A stretch of DNA of 64,000 nt from Caulobacterales bacterium. Its GTDB lineage: Bacteria > Pseudomonadota > Alphaproteobacteria > Caulobacterales > Caulobacteraceae. Both the position numbers and the translations under genes were made by a program. The notes under the pieces were generated by a model. The model was given only the letters and a program-made list of their open reading frames with translations. It had not been told where the DNA came from and did not search any database. This document shows, piece after piece, positions 36,027 to 45,956 of this stretch. How positions within the stretch are numbered: the first letter of the stretch is position 1; each line of letters opens with the position of its first letter. The stretch lies in the NCBI GenBank assembly GCA_019510435.1, contig JAEKKJ010000015.1, positions 62,001 to 126,000 of the forward strand, written 5' to 3'.

Positions 36027-36681
36027 GCTGGCGCCGCAGATGGCCCCGCCCGAGGCGCCGGCGGACTGCCCACTCTGTCCGCGGTTGGTGGCCTACCGCG
36101 AGGCGAACCGGGCCAGCGTGCCGGGGGGCTTCAATGGTGCAGTGCCCTCGTTCGGCGACCCCCAGGCGCGGCTATGCGTGGTGGGCCTCGCGCCGGGCCG
36201 CATGGGCGCGAACCGCACCGGCCGGCCCTTCACCGGCGATGGCGCGGGCTGGATGCTGTACGCGACCCTGTTGAAGACCGGTTTCGCGCGCGGGACCTAT
36301 GAGGCGCGGCCCGACGACGGGCTGGAGCTGACGGACTGCATGATCACCAACGCGGTGCGCTGCGCCCCGCCGGGCAACAAGCCGGAGACCGTGGAGGAAG
36401 CCACCTGCCGGCCGTTCCTGACCAGCCGCCTGGCCGCGCTGCCCCGGTTGAAGGTGATCGTGACCCTCGGCGACATCTCGCGGCGCAACGTGCTGCGGGC
36501 GCTGGGCCTCAAGGCCTCGGCGGGCATCGCCGGCCACGGCACGGAGTTCGCGGCGGGTCCCTACACGGTCCTGAACAGCTACCACTGCTCGCGGCTCAAC
36601 ACGAACACCGGCCGGCTTACGGGCGAGATGTTCGAGGCGGTGTTCCAGCGGGCGCGGGCGATCATCGGGAGCGGCGGCTGA
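36013..36681 (+). CDS. Family 5 uracil-DNA glycosylase (UdgB type)
   Basis: A 222-residue glycosylase that removes uracil and some other deaminated bases from DNA. Motif A reads GLAPGRMGANRTGRPFTGD, lacking the polar catalytic Asp/Asn of family 1 as is normal for family 5, and motif B is SYHCSRLNTNTGRLT. Iron-sulfur cysteines include DCPLCPR near the N-terminus and two more (VRCAPP and EATCRPF). It overlaps the NYN gene by 14 bp. The pairing suggests a shared role in nucleic-acid quality control, but that is inference. Confidence 0.92.
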   Translation: MPKPELAPQMAPPEAPADCPLCPRLVAYREANRASVPGGFNGAVPSFGDPQARLCVVGLAPGRMGANRTGRPFTGDGAGWMLYATLLKTGFARGTYEARPDDGLELTDCMITNAVRCAPPGNKPETVEEATCRPFLTSRLAALPRLKVIVTLGDISRRNVLRALGLKASAGIAGHGTEFAAGPYTVLNSYHCSRLNTNTGRLTGEMFEAVFQRARAIIGSGG

Positions 36682-36688
36682 TCGGGGG

Positions 36689-38146
36689 GTGGCGATTGAC
36701 GCCGGCCGGAGGTCGCCGCACGGTCGGCGCTTTCCCAGGTATCGGATTCCCAGCTTGCGTCCTTCCGTTGTGCTCGTCGGCCTTGCTGCCGCCCTCCTCG
36801 CCACCTCCGCCCTCGCCGGTGCGCCGACGCCCTCCGACCCGGCGCTCACCGCCCAGGCGCTGGAGATCCTGAAACGCGGCGTGGCCTTCAATACCTCCGC
36901 CGGCGCTGGCAACACCGTGGCCTATGCGCAGTACCTGAAGGGCGTGCTGACCGCCGCCGGCTACGCCGAGAGCGACATCACCATCGAGCCGATGTTCGGC
37001 ACGGCCCTGATGCTCGCCCGCTATCCGGGGGCGGACCCGAAGCAGAAGCCGCTGGTTATCTCAGGCCACATGGACGTGGTGGCGGCGAATCCGGCCGACT
37101 GGACCCGCGATCCCTTCACGCCGGTGGTGGAGAACGGCTGGATCTATGGCCGCGGCGCAGTCGACGACAAGTACGACGTCTCGGTGGTAATCGCCGAGCT
37201 GGCGCGGCTGCGGCGGGAGGGCTGGAAGCCCCGCCGCGATGTGGTGCTGGCGCTCTCCGGCGACGAGGAGACCACCATGCGCACCACCGAGGTGCTGGCC
37301 AAGCGGCTGAGCAACGCCGAGCTGGTGCTGAATACCGACGGCGGCGGCGGTGAGCTGAAGGCCGGCAAGCCCACGCCCTACGGCATCCAGGGCGCGGAGA
37401 AGACCTACGCCGACTTCACCGTCACCTTCACCGATCCTGGCGGCCACTCCAGCCGGCCGACCCCCACCAACGCCATCTACCGCCTGGCCAAGGCCCTGGA
37501 CCGGGTCGCGGCCTACCGCTTCCCGACCCTGAGCAACGAGATCACCCGCGCCCAGCTGGCGGCCGACGGCGCGCAGACGCCGGGGCCGATCGGCGCGGCG
37601 CTGAAAGCCTTCGCCGCGGACCCCACCAACGCGGCCGCCATCGAGACCCTGTCGGCCGAGCCCGATGTGAACCCCAAGCTGCGGACCACCTGCGTCGCCA
37701 CCATGATCTCCGGCGGCCACGCCACCAACGCCCTGCCGCAGAAGGCCAGCGCCACCGTCAACTGCCGGATCTTCCCCGGCACGCCGTCGGAGAGCGTGCG
37801 CCAGACCCTGGTCAAGGTGATCGACGATCCCACCGCCCAGGTGAAGCGGCTGGACGACGGCTCCATCGACAGCCCGCCCTCCCCGCTGCGGCCCGACGTG
37901 CTGGCCGCGGTCACCAAGGCCGTCCACGCCCGCTATCCGGGCCTCGCCATCGTGCCGTCGCAGGACTCCGGCGCCTCGGACAGCATGTACTTCCGCGCGC
38001 TGGGCATCCCCTCGTACGGGGTCAGCGGGCTCTTCATGGAGCAGGGCCAGTCGTTCATCCACGGCCTCAACGAGAAGGCCCCCGTAGCCGGCCTGGACGG
38101 GGACCTGGCCCACTGGGACTCCCTGCTGCGAGACCTGGGGAGGTAG
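36689..38146 (+). CDS. Exported M20/M25/M40-family metallopeptidase
   Basis: A 485-residue zinc carboxypeptidase-like enzyme with an N-terminal signal sequence (VVLVGLAAALLATSALAGA). Metal ligands appear in SGHMDVV, GRGAVDDK and ALSGDEETT, with further ligands in NTDGGGG and FIHGLNEKA near the end; the dimerisation lid has GGHSSRPTPTNAI. It probably trims peptides or acyl-amino acids in the periplasm. A GTG at 36689 has GGGGG upstream; a TTG at 36755 would give a more typical signal peptide. It follows the glycosylase by 7 bp. Confidence 0.92.
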   Translation: MAIDAGRRSPHGRRFPRYRIPSLRPSVVLVGLAAALLATSALAGAPTPSDPALTAQALEILKRGVAFNTSAGAGNTVAYAQYLKGVLTAAGYAESDITIEPMFGTALMLARYPGADPKQKPLVISGHMDVVAANPADWTRDPFTPVVENGWIYGRGAVDDKYDVSVVIAELARLRREGWKPRRDVVLALSGDEETTMRTTEVLAKRLSNAELVLNTDGGGGELKAGKPTPYGIQGAEKTYADFTVTFTDPGGHSSRPTPTNAIYRLAKALDRVAAYRFPTLSNEITRAQLAADGAQTPGPIGAALKAFAADPTNAAAIETLSAEPDVNPKLRTTCVATMISGGHATNALPQKASATVNCRIFPGTPSESVRQTLVKVIDDPTAQVKRLDDGSIDSPPSPLRPDVLAAVTKAVHARYPGLAIVPSQDSGASDSMYFRALGIPSYGVSGLFMEQGQSFIHGLNEKAPVAGLDGDLAHWDSLLRDLGR

Positions 38147-38154
38147 CTGTTAGA

Positions 38155-38232
38155 AACCGCCGAGATCGCAGAGACACGCGGAGCCACGGAGCGCGTTGAG
38201 GCTCTCTGCGCATCTCCGCGATCTTTGCGGTT
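38155..38232. repeat. 78-bp palindromic intergenic element, copy 2
   Basis: The left arm begins AACCGCCGAGATCGCAGAGA and the right arm ends ATCTCCGCGATCTTTGCGGTT (split here at about 38212-38232). Same length and arm sequence family as 19917-19994. It lies between convergent stops, 8 bp after the M20 gene and 26 bp before the nitroreductase stop. Confidence 0.8.
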
Positions 38233-38258
38233 GAAATGGCGCGCCGCAGGCCCGCCGC

Positions 38259-38960
38259 CTACTCCTCGAACCCCACGAACACCGCCGCCTCGTCCACCGA
38301 CTTGCGGCGCGAAACCACGGCATTGGCGGGGAAGCTGTCGTCGGGCCAGCCCAGGGCGACGCAGATCATGATCACCTGGTCGTCCGGGATGGCCGCGTGC
38401 TCGCGCACCACCGGCGACTGCATGATGCCCTGGCTGTTGATCACGCAGCCCAGCCCCCGCGACCAGGCGGCGTTGACCAGGGCGTTGGTGACCGCGCCGC
38501 AGTCGAAGGGCGCGATGTCGCCGCCGTGGATGGTGCGGTCGTAGGTGACCACGATGGAGACCGGGGCGTCGAACTGGCGAAAGCCCCGCAGCACCCAGTC
38601 GCGGCGCTTGTCCTTGTCGTCGCGGGCGATGTCCATGGCGCCGAATAGCTGCTTGGCGATCTCCACCTGGCGTTCGCGATGGGCGCCCTCATAGGCCCCG
38701 TGACTGCGGAACTCGCGGCTCTCCGGCACCCCGGCCAGGTTGCGCTCGGTGTTGCCGGCGCGGATGCGGTCCAGCGGCTCGCCGGCCACCACGTAGAAGT
38801 TCCACGGCTGGGTGTTCAGCGACGAGGGCGCGCGCATGGCCATCTCGATGACCTCGCGGATCAGCGCCTTGGGCACCGGGCGGCGCTGATAGCCGCGGAT
38901 GCTGCGCCGGCCGAGGACGACGTCGTCGAACGACTGGACGGAGGCTTCTAATGCTTTCAA
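38259..38960 (-). CDS. Nitroreductase-family FMN oxidoreductase
   Basis: A 233-residue NAD(P)H-dependent flavoprotein. FMN-binding phrases are RRSIRGYQRRPVP, RAPSSLNTQPWNFYVV and the C-terminal GLGCVINSQ with ICVALGWPDD. Probably acts on nitroaromatics or quinones; the physiological substrate is unknown. A TTG at 38960 preceded by AGGAAA is the best start, since the next methionine lies inside the conserved domain. Confidence 0.92.
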   Translation of the reverse strand: MKALEASVQSFDDVVLGRRSIRGYQRRPVPKALIREVIEMAMRAPSSLNTQPWNFYVVAGEPLDRIRAGNTERNLAGVPESREFRSHGAYEGAHRERQVEIAKQLFGAMDIARDDKDKRRDWVLRGFRQFDAPVSIVVTYDRTIHGGDIAPFDCGAVTNALVNAAWSRGLGCVINSQGIMQSPVVREHAAIPDDQVIMICVALGWPDDSFPANAVVSRRKSVDEAAVFVGFEE

Positions 38961-39113
38961 GGCGGCGTTTCCTGGCTGAGGCGCAGGGCGATATAGCCCG
39001 GCGCCGCTACGTCAGCGAAAGGGCCGTGGGAGCGCCTCGGGCCGAAACTTTCGCTGGCCCTTCCGTGACGTCGGCCCCCTATCCTCCGCAAAACACGTGA
39101 TCTGGAGGACGCC

Positions 39114-40880
39114 ATGCACGACCTGATCATCCGGGGCGGGACCATCGTCGACGGGACCGGCGGCGAGCCGTTCGTGGGCGACGTGGCTATCGACGGCGAG
39201 CGCATCGTGGCGGTGGGCGAGGTCAGCGGCCCGGCGCGGCGCGAGATCGACGCTACGGGCCTGGTCGTCACTCCGGGGTGGGTCGACATCCACACCCACT
39301 ACGACGGTCAGGCCACCTGGGATCCGGTGATGGCCCCCTCGTCCTGGCACGGCGTGACCACGGCGATCATGGGCAACTGCGGGGTCGGCTTCGCCCCGGT
39401 GCGCAGCGACCAGCACGGCTTCCTGATCGAGCTGATGGAGGGCGTGGAGGACATCCCCGGCGCCGCCCTGGCCGAGGGCATCGACTGGAAGTGGGAGAGC
39501 TTCCCGCAGTACCTCGACGCGCTCGAGGCCAAGCCACGGGCCATCGACGTCGGGACCCACGTGCCGCACGGCGCCGTCCGCGCCTATGTGCTGGGCGAGC
39601 GCTGCAACACCGACTACCAGCCCGACACCGAGGAGATCGCCGAGATGGCGCGCCTGGTGCGCGAGGGCGTGGAGGCCGGGGCCCTCGGCTTCTCTACCTC
39701 CCGGACCCTGCTGCACAAGGACGTCCACGGCGTCCACGTGCCCGGCACCTTCGCCGGATCCGACGAGATGCTGGCCATGGGCCTGTCCATGAAGGGCCTG
39801 CGCCACGGCGTCTTCGAGATGGTCTCCGACCACCTGGGCGACGACGACGAGTGGATGTGGGTCAAGGGCTTCGCCCAGGAGACCGGCCTGCCGGTGACCC
39901 TGGTGGCCACCTCCGCCGGCGCCTACGAAGGCGACAAGATGTACAACATCGCCGAGGAGTCCCGCCGCCACGGCATGGACATCCGCCCGCAGATCGCCGG
40001 TCGGCCCACCGGCATCCTCCACGGCCTGACCTCCAGCTTCCACATCTTCATCGCCAGCCCCACCTGGCGCGCCAAGCTGGAGCCGCTCTCGCTCGAGGCG
40101 CGGCTGACGGCGATGCAGGACCCGCAGGTCCGCGCCGCCCTGTTGACCGAGGACAGCCCGCTGATCCGTGCGGCCCTGGGGACCGGCGGCGAAGGCGCGG
40201 CCCTGGCCACCGCCTTCAGCACCGACGGCCTGCTCTGGCGGGTCTTCCCCCTGGGCGAGCGGCCCAACTACGAGCCCGACCGCGCTGAGAGCGTGGCGGG
40301 CCTGGCCGAGGCCGCGGGTGTCTCGCCGATCGAGATGATGTACGACCTGCTGCTTCGCGAGGGCGGGCGCGAGCTGTTCTACCAGCCGCTGGGCGGCTAC
40401 GCGACCTACAACTTCGACTTCTTCCGCAAGAACATGCAGCATCCCAATGTGTTGTTTGGACTTTCTGACGGCGGGGCCCACTGCGGCGTGATCGCCGACG
40501 CGGGCATGCCCACCTTCATCCTCAGCTACTGGGCGCGCGACCGGGTCAAGGGCGAGCAGTTCCCGCTGCCGTTCCTGGTCAAGAAACTGACCAGCGACAC
40601 CGCCCGGGCCTATGGCCTGAACGACCGCGGCCGACTGGCGCCCGGCCTGCTGGCCGATCTCAACGTTATCGACTTCGCGGCGCTGCGGCTCTTCCGGCCG
40701 GAGGCGGTGAACGATCTGCCGGCCGGCGGGCGGCGGCTGGTGCAGCGGGCCGAGGGCTATCGCTACACCGTCAAGTCCGGCCAGGTGACCTTCGAGGACG
40801 GCCACCACACCGGCGCCCTGCCCGGCGGCCTGGTGCGCGGCGGCCGTGAGGCGGTGATCCTGCCGCTGGCGGCGGAGTAG
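39114..40880 (+). CDS. Amidohydrolase of the N-acyl-D-amino-acid deacylase type
   Basis: A 588-residue metal-dependent amidohydrolase. The N-terminal beta-sandwich begins [16 protein letters not shown]; the metal site opens with [11 protein letters not shown], then [11 protein letters not shown] (the cysteine ligand typical of D-aminoacylases), EMVSDHLGD and [10 protein letters not shown] (catalytic aspartate). The length exceeds typical D-aminoacylase (about 480) and matches the larger hydrolase subgroup found in degraders of D-amino acids or hydantoins. The substrate is not readable from sequence. Confidence 0.92.
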   Translation: MHDLIIRGGTIVDGTGGEPFVGDVAIDGERIVAVGEVSGPARREIDATGLVVTPGWVDIHTHYDGQATWDPVMAPSSWHGVTTAIMGNCGVGFAPVRSDQHGFLIELMEGVEDIPGAALAEGIDWKWESFPQYLDALEAKPRAIDVGTHVPHGAVRAYVLGERCNTDYQPDTEEIAEMARLVREGVEAGALGFSTSRTLLHKDVHGVHVPGTFAGSDEMLAMGLSMKGLRHGVFEMVSDHLGDDDEWMWVKGFAQETGLPVTLVATSAGAYEGDKMYNIAEESRRHGMDIRPQIAGRPTGILHGLTSSFHIFIASPTWRAKLEPLSLEARLTAMQDPQVRAALLTEDSPLIRAALGTGGEGAALATAFSTDGLLWRVFPLGERPNYEPDRAESVAGLAEAAGVSPIEMMYDLLLREGGRELFYQPLGGYATYNFDFFRKNMQHPNVLFGLSDGGAHCGVIADAGMPTFILSYWARDRVKGEQFPLPFLVKKLTSDTARAYGLNDRGRLAPGLLADLNVIDFAALRLFRPEAVNDLPAGGRRLVQRAEGYRYTVKSGQVTFEDGHHTGALPGGLVRGGREAVILPLAAE

Positions 40881-40892
40881 CGCCGGGAGCCG

Positions 40893-40923
40893 CACATCGT
40901 GGCCCTCGCGGGCCCACGATGTG
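40893..40923. terminator. Hairpin after the deacylase gene
   Basis: CACATCGTGG (40893-40902) and CCACGATGTG (40914-40923) form a perfect 10-bp stem with an 11-base loop. There is no U-tract, so it may stabilise the transcript end or aid Rho-dependent termination. Confidence 0.45.
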
Positions 40924-41024
40924 TCGGCCTGGCGACAGACGGACACGGAACGCCCCGCCGCGGCCCAACTGTGGTCCCGGGGCCGCGGCATGAGGCGCTT
41001 CGCAGCTACTCGCGGAGACCGCCC

Positions 41025-41219
41025 ATGCCCGACCTGGCCCCCGGCTTCGAGACCGACCGCCGCATCGGCGGCCCCGCCGTCCTGCACTTCACGCCGTCGG
41101 AATGGCGCTCGATCATCGAGGATCCCGACTTCCTGCGCGACCGCGACAACGACTACCGCGCGCCGCGGCGGTGGCTGGGCGTGGCGGTGAAGATCGTGCC
41201 GGACCATCGGTTCGGCTAG
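41025..41219 (+). CDS. Small hypothetical protein
   Basis: A 64-residue soluble protein with GGAGA before the ATG. The sequence (LHFTPSEWRSIIEDPDFL, then RDRDNDYRAPRRWLGVAVKI) is acidic then basic with no signal peptide or cysteines. No family recognised. It is convergent with the acetyltransferase gene, with 10 bp between stops. Confidence 0.6.
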   Translation: MPDLAPGFETDRRIGGPAVLHFTPSEWRSIIEDPDFLRDRDNDYRAPRRWLGVAVKIVPDHRFG

Positions 41220-41229
41220 CGGCCCGGCG

Positions 41230-41952
41230 TCAGCGCCAGTAGCGATAGGTCCAGGCCGGCGTGAAGCCCGCCCGGCGGTAGATGCGGCGGGCGGGATTGG
41301 CCTCCTCGACCTGCAGGAACACGCGCGTCACGCCGCGTGCGGCCAGGGCGCGGCCCAGCGCCCCGAGGATGGCGGCGGCGTGGCCCTGGCCGCGATGGGC
41401 CGGCGCCGTGCGCATGCCATGGATGCCGCCCCACGCCGCACCGACCGAGGCGACTCCAACGGCCTGCGTCGCTCCGTCGAGGCCGGCGGCCCCGTAGAGC
41501 GCGCCCGGTGAACGCGTCAGGGCGGCGATGCGGTGCGCCCCGTCGGCGGCGTCGAAACCCGCCCCCAGGAACACCGCCCCCCAGGCCTGGTCCGGCCTGT
41601 CCAACACCCGGGCCGGGGCATCGCTCAGCGCGGCCAGGCCCGCGGTGTTGCCCAGCTTCATGATGGTCGGCTGCTGACCGGTCAGGCCATGCCGCGCGAC
41701 CTCGGCCCGGACCGCGTCGAGGCCGGGAACCTCGGCCAGCCGGAACGCCGGCTTCAGGCCGCGGCTCCGATACGCCTCCACGATCGCCTCGATCGCTGCC
41801 GGACCGAGGTCGTGCCGGAGCGGCACGGCGCTCTTGGCCCGCCCGATCGACCCGTTGTCGAGCGGCGCCAGCCAGCCCTCGATCTCCAGGACCTCGGGCG
41901 GCGCAACGGCCGCCACCACGTCGCGCTCAAGCTGTTCGATGTCGAGGGGCAC
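41230..41952 (-). CDS. GNAT-family N-acetyltransferase
   Basis: About 240 residues. The C-terminal GNAT domain has the acetyl-CoA loop TAPAHRGQGHAAAILGALG and VFLQVEEANPARRIYRRAGF. The N-terminal half (about 1-110) is a second, degenerate GNAT-like or unrelated domain, a layout seen in tandem GNAT proteins. The substrate is unknown. A GTG at 41952 with GGAAG upstream is the likely start. It follows smpB by 25 bp on the same strand. Confidence 0.85.
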   Translation of the reverse strand: MPLDIEQLERDVVAAVAPPEVLEIEGWLAPLDNGSIGRAKSAVPLRHDLGPAAIEAIVEAYRSRGLKPAFRLAEVPGLDAVRAEVARHGLTGQQPTIMKLGNTAGLAALSDAPARVLDRPDQAWGAVFLGAGFDAADGAHRIAALTRSPGALYGAAGLDGATQAVGVASVGAAWGGIHGMRTAPAHRGQGHAAAILGALGRALAARGVTRVFLQVEEANPARRIYRRAGFTPAWTYRYWR

Positions 41953-41977
41953 TGGGCTTCCGCCGAGAAGGTTGGAC

Positions 41978-42436
41978 TCAGCCCTTCTCCCGCATGAGCC
42001 GGGCCTTGTCGCGTTGCCAGTCGCGCTCGGCGGCCACTTCGCGCTTGTCATGAGCCTTCTTGCCCTTGGCCAGGGCGATCTCCAGCTTCGCAAGGCCCTT
42101 GTCGGACCAGTAGAGCTTGGTGGGGATCAGGGTGCGGCCTTCGCGCTGCACGGCGCCGATCAGCTTGCCGATCTCCTTGCGCTTCAGGAGCAGCTTCCGC
42201 GGCCGCCGCGGCTCGTGGTTGAAGTACGGCCCGGCCTGCGTATAGGGCGGGATATCGGCGTTCACGAGGACGATCTGGTCGCCCTCCACCGCCGCATAGC
42301 TCTCGGCGATGTTGGCCTTGCCGTTGCGCAGGGACTTCACCTCCGAGCCGGTCAGGGCGAGGCCCGCCTCGAACGTCTCGTCCAGGAAGTAGTCGAACCG
42401 CGCCCGGCGGTTCTCGGCGATCACCTTGCCTGCCAT
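41978..42436 (-). CDS. smpB: SsrA-binding protein SmpB
   Basis: Binds tmRNA and delivers it to stalled ribosomes. The 152 residues include [43 protein letters not shown] and the basic C-terminal tail [19 protein letters not shown]. One base separates its ATG from the dapA stop. The tmRNA gene is not in the window. Confidence 0.97.
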   Translation of the reverse strand: MAGKVIAENRRARFDYFLDETFEAGLALTGSEVKSLRNGKANIAESYAAVEGDQIVLVNADIPPYTQAGPYFNHEPRRPRKLLLKRKEIGKLIGAVQREGRTLIPTKLYWSDKGLAKLEIALAKGKKAHDKREVAAERDWQRDKARLMREKG

Positions 42437-42437
42437 C

Positions 42438-43322
42438 TCAGATGACCCCGGCGTCCCGCATCGCGGCCAGCACCTCGGCGCGCGAGGCTTCCGAGGCCGG
42501 CGTAATCGGCAGGCGCGCGTCCTCCGCACAAAGGCCCAGGTGCGCGAGAGCGAACTTGGTCGGCGAGGGGCTGGCGTCGGTGAACAGCGCCTTGTGCAGC
42601 CGCACCAGCCGGTCCTGGCCCGCCAGGGCGTCCGGCCAGCGGCCCGCCAGGGCGTCGTCGTAGAACCGCGCGCAGGCCTCGGGCGCCACGTTGGCGGTGA
42701 CCGAGATGCAGCCGTGACCGCCGTGGGCCATGTAGCCGAGCGCCGTCGGGTCGTCGCCCGACAGCATCACCCAGTCCTCGCCGCATTCCAGCCGCTGGAA
42801 GCTGGCGCGCGTCAGGTCGCCGGTGGCGTCCTTGACCCCGACGATATTGGGCAGCTTGGCCAGCCGGGCCAGGACCTCGTTGGAGATGTCCACGCTGGTG
42901 CGGCCGGGCACGTTGTAGACCAGCACCGGCAGCTGCACCGCGTCGTTGATCGCCTTGTAGTGCGCGTAGAGCCCCTCCTGGCTGGGCCGGTTGTAGTAGG
43001 GCGTCACCACCAGGGCCGCGTCGGCGCCGACCTCCTTGGCGTGGGCGACCAGTTCGATGGCCTCGGCCGTGGCGTTGGAGCCGGCGCCGGCGATCACCGG
43101 CACCCGGCCGCGCGCGGTCTGCACGCACAGCTCCACCACCCGCCTGTGCTCGGCGTGGCTGAGGGTGGCGGTTTCCCCGGTCGTGCCTACGGGAACCAAC
43201 CCATGGACGTCGCCCGCGATCTGGCGCTCCACAAGGGCCACGAAGGCTTTCTCATCCACCTCTCCGTTGCGGAAGGGCGTGACAAGAGCCGGCATGACGC
43301 CGCGGAAAAGAGGGTCGGACAT
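42438..43322 (-). CDS. dapA: 4-hydroxy-tetrahydrodipicolinate synthase
   Basis: Condenses pyruvate with aspartate semialdehyde on the way to diaminopimelate and lysine. The 294 residues have [16 protein letters not shown], the tyrosine region [13 protein letters not shown] and the Schiff-base lysine in [11 protein letters not shown]. It is the first gene of dapA-smpB-GNAT and is divergent from the lytic transglycosylase. Confidence 0.97.
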   Translation of the reverse strand: MSDPLFRGVMPALVTPFRNGEVDEKAFVALVERQIAGDVHGLVPVGTTGETATLSHAEHRRVVELCVQTARGRVPVIAGAGSNATAEAIELVAHAKEVGADAALVVTPYYNRPSQEGLYAHYKAINDAVQLPVLVYNVPGRTSVDISNEVLARLAKLPNIVGVKDATGDLTRASFQRLECGEDWVMLSGDDPTALGYMAHGGHGCISVTANVAPEACARFYDDALAGRWPDALAGQDRLVRLHKALFTDASPSPTKFALAHLGLCAEDARLPITPASEASRAEVLAAMRDAGVI

Positions 43323-43378
43323 GGGTGTCTAGATGGGGTCCAGGTGGGCCGTGCAAAAAGCCGTGAAGATGCCGCTTG

Positions 43379-43408
43379 TTGTCGCGACGTTCAGATTTGG
43401 CGCGACAA
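43379..43408. promoter_or_regulatory. Inverted repeat between dapA and the transglycosylase gene
   Basis: TTGTCGCG (43379-43386) and CGCGACAA (43401-43408) are perfect 8-bp arms with a 14-base AT-richer loop. The dyad is in the only non-coding gap between the divergent genes and could be a shared operator. A second small hairpin, GCGGGC-TTA-GCCCGC, follows at about 43419. Confidence 0.4.
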
Positions 43409-43476
43409 TATGTTGGCGCGGGCTTAGCCCGCAACGGCGATTCCACGCATCCCCAAGTCGGGGGGAGATTGTAGGG

Positions 43477-45576
43477 TTGAACGTTCGAGTCCGTAATGCG
43501 CTCCTGGTGACCTGCTGCGCGCTGGTCGCGACCACGGTCGCGCGCGCCCAGTCCGGCGATCCGATCGGCGACCTCCTGGCCCAGGGACCGCAGTCCAGCG
43601 CGGGCCCCAGCGCGCCCATGGCGCGCCAGAGCGTCGCCCATCCGATCGGGGCGCAGGACCAGGCCTCCCTCACCCAGGCGCTGAGCTCGGCGCGGCGCGG
43701 CGACGTCAACGGCGCCCGCTACGCCATCGGCGCCATCATCGATCCCGTGGCCAAGAAGCTGGCCACCTGGGCCCTGGTCGACCAGAACGCCGACTCGCTG
43801 AGCTTCTCCGAGGTGGACGCCGCCCGGCGCGATCTCGTGGGCTTCCCGCGCGCGGGCCGGCGGCAGGCGGCGGCCGAGAAGCTGCTCGACACCGCCGGCA
43901 AGTCGCCGACCGACGTCGTGGCGTGGTTCGGCGGCCAGGAGCCGCAGACCGCCCAGGGCGCCATGTCACTGGCCTCGGCCTACCGCATGCTGGGCCGCCA
44001 GGCCGAGGCGGCCGACCTGGTCCGCCGCTGGTGGCGCACCAAGACCTTCGAATCCGATCCGCAGCGCCAGATGCTGGCGCGGTTCGGCGACCTCCTGACC
44101 GTCGACGACCACGTCAAGCGCGCCGACATGCTGCTCTACGGCAGCCAGGGGCCCGCCGCGCGCGACATGATCCCCCTCTTGCCCGCCGATCAGCAGCCGG
44201 CGGCCCTGGCGCGGATCTCCCTGCGCAGCGACAGCCGCGCCGCCGCCGAGGCCTATGCCAGCCTGCCCCCGGCGCTGCAGAGCCAACCGGGCGTGGCGTT
44301 CGAACGCGCCGCCTACCTGCGCCGCAAGGGCGACGACGGCCAGGCCCTCAGCCTGATCTCGGCCCTGCCCAAGGAAGCCGTGTCCCCGGAAGCCGCCGAG
44401 CGGGTCTGGGACGAACGCCACCGCCTGGCCCTCAGCGCCATGCGCGACGGCGACTGGCGCGCCGCCTACCAGGCCGCCGCCGACTGCGGCCTCGGGAACA
44501 CCAGCCAGGCCACCGACGCCGAGTTCGTCGCCGGCTGGATCGCGCTCAACAAGCTGAAGGACCCGGAAGCGGCCGGCCGTCACTTCGCTGCCGTGGAGCG
44601 GATCGGGGCCTCCCCGATCACCCGCGGCCGCGCCTTCTACTGGGAAGGCCGCGCCGCCGAGGCCCACGGGGACCACGCCGCGGCCCGGGCCTTCTACGAG
44701 CACGGCGCGGAGTACGTGACCACCTTCTACGGCCAGTTGGCCGCCGAGAAGCTGGGCCGCAAGCTGGTGCTGCCGCCCGACCCCACGCCGACGAGCGAGG
44801 ACATCGCCCGCTTCGAGGGCCGCGACGCGGTCCAGGCGCTGCGGATGCTCGCCGACCTCGGCCAGCGCGACCTCTTCCGCGTCTTCGCCCTGTCGCTGGA
44901 CGACACCCTGCCGACCACAGTGGAGCAGGCGCTGCTGGTGGACACCATCCGCAGCTACGGCGACCAAGACACCTCGATGCGCGCGGCCCGCGGCGCGGCG
45001 CAGCGCGGCTTCATCCTGGCCGACCGGGCCTATCCCTACCGCACTCCGCCCCAGGTGGACGGCGGCGCCGAGCCGGCCTTCGTCCTGGCCATCACCCGCC
45101 AGGAGAGCAACTTCGATCCCGGCGTGCGCTCCGGCGCCGATGCGCGGGGGCTGATGCAGCTCTTGCCCTCCACCGCCTCGATCATCGCCCGGCGCATGGG
45201 CGTCGGCTATTCCGCCTCGATGCTGTACGAGCCGGACTACAACATGAAGATCGGCTCGGCCTATCTGGGCCAGCTGGTGGACCGGTTCTCCGGCTCCTAT
45301 GTGATGGCCGCGGCGGGCTACAACGCCGGGCCGGGGCGCCCGGCGCAGTGGACCTCGTTCTGCGGCGACCCGCGCGGCGGCTCCTCCGACCCGCTGGACT
45401 TCATCGAGTGCATCCCGTTCTCCGAGACGCGGAACTATGTGATGCGCGTGCTTGAGAACATGCAGGTCTACCGCGCCAAGCTGGCCGGCGGGCAGGCGCC
45501 GATCACCCTCTCCTTCGACCTGCACCGCGGCGGCTACACGCCGTCTCAGCCGATCATCACCGCCAGCGCCCCTTAG
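43477..45576 (+). CDS. Soluble lytic murein transglycosylase
   Basis: A periplasmic Slt-type enzyme of 699 residues that cleaves peptidoglycan strands to 1,6-anhydro ends. A signal peptide (LLVTCCALVATTVARA) is followed by a long alpha-superhelical region of TPR-like helices (about 60-510) and the catalytic domain with E543 in TRQESNFDPGVRSGADARGL, then QLLPSTA and AAGYNAGPGRP. A TTG at 43477 with GGGGGAG upstream is the probable start. Confidence 0.93.
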   Translation: MNVRVRNALLVTCCALVATTVARAQSGDPIGDLLAQGPQSSAGPSAPMARQSVAHPIGAQDQASLTQALSSARRGDVNGARYAIGAIIDPVAKKLATWALVDQNADSLSFSEVDAARRDLVGFPRAGRRQAAAEKLLDTAGKSPTDVVAWFGGQEPQTAQGAMSLASAYRMLGRQAEAADLVRRWWRTKTFESDPQRQMLARFGDLLTVDDHVKRADMLLYGSQGPAARDMIPLLPADQQPAALARISLRSDSRAAAEAYASLPPALQSQPGVAFERAAYLRRKGDDGQALSLISALPKEAVSPEAAERVWDERHRLALSAMRDGDWRAAYQAAADCGLGNTSQATDAEFVAGWIALNKLKDPEAAGRHFAAVERIGASPITRGRAFYWEGRAAEAHGDHAAARAFYEHGAEYVTTFYGQLAAEKLGRKLVLPPDPTPTSEDIARFEGRDAVQALRMLADLGQRDLFRVFALSLDDTLPTTVEQALLVDTIRSYGDQDTSMRAARGAAQRGFILADRAYPYRTPPQVDGGAEPAFVLAITRQESNFDPGVRSGADARGLMQLLPSTASIIARRMGVGYSASMLYEPDYNMKIGSAYLGQLVDRFSGSYVMAAAGYNAGPGRPAQWTSFCGDPRGGSSDPLDFIECIPFSETRNYVMRVLENMQVYRAKLAGGQAPITLSFDLHRGGYTPSQPIITASAP

Positions 45577-45941
45577 GCCGCCGGGGTCAGCCGGTAGGCC
45601 ACGAGGAAGGCGCCCGCCCACAGCATGTCCGGTGTCGCCGCCAGCCCGAGCAGCGGTTGCGTGCGGCCGAGGCCGACCAGGGTCCACATGGTGGCCCCGA
45701 AGGCGAACTTGCAGACGGCGCAGACCGGCATCAGCGGCCGGTAGCGCACGGGATCGCGGCCGATCATCAGGTAGAGCACCTGGAAGCCCAGGGCGACCTC
45801 AGCGAAGGCGTAGTACCACTGCGGCTGGGTCAGGGTGTGATGCAGCAGCCGGGCGACCAGGCTCTCGGCCACCAGCAACGGCGCCACCATCACGAAGCCG
45901 AAGATCGCGGCCCAGGTGAAGACGCGTTTCGCGAAGACCAC
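45573..45941 (-). CDS. Small four-helix membrane protein
   Basis: A 122-residue inner-membrane protein with four hydrophobic segments (AAIFGFVMVAPLLVAESL; YYAFAEVALGFQVLYLMIG; CAVCKFAFGATMWTLVGL; MLWAGAFLVAYRL). GTG start at 45941 with AAAGGAG. It is the last gene in the direction of the ABC importer operon, 15 bp after the ATPase gene, so it may be co-expressed; it also occurs as a stand-alone unknown family. It overlaps the transglycosylase stop by 4 bp. Confidence 0.75.
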   Translation of the reverse strand: MVFAKRVFTWAAIFGFVMVAPLLVAESLVARLLHHTLTQPQWYYAFAEVALGFQVLYLMIGRDPVRYRPLMPVCAVCKFAFGATMWTLVGLGRTQPLLGLAATPDMLWAGAFLVAYRLTPAA

Positions 45942-45956
45942 TGCCTCTCCTTTCGC

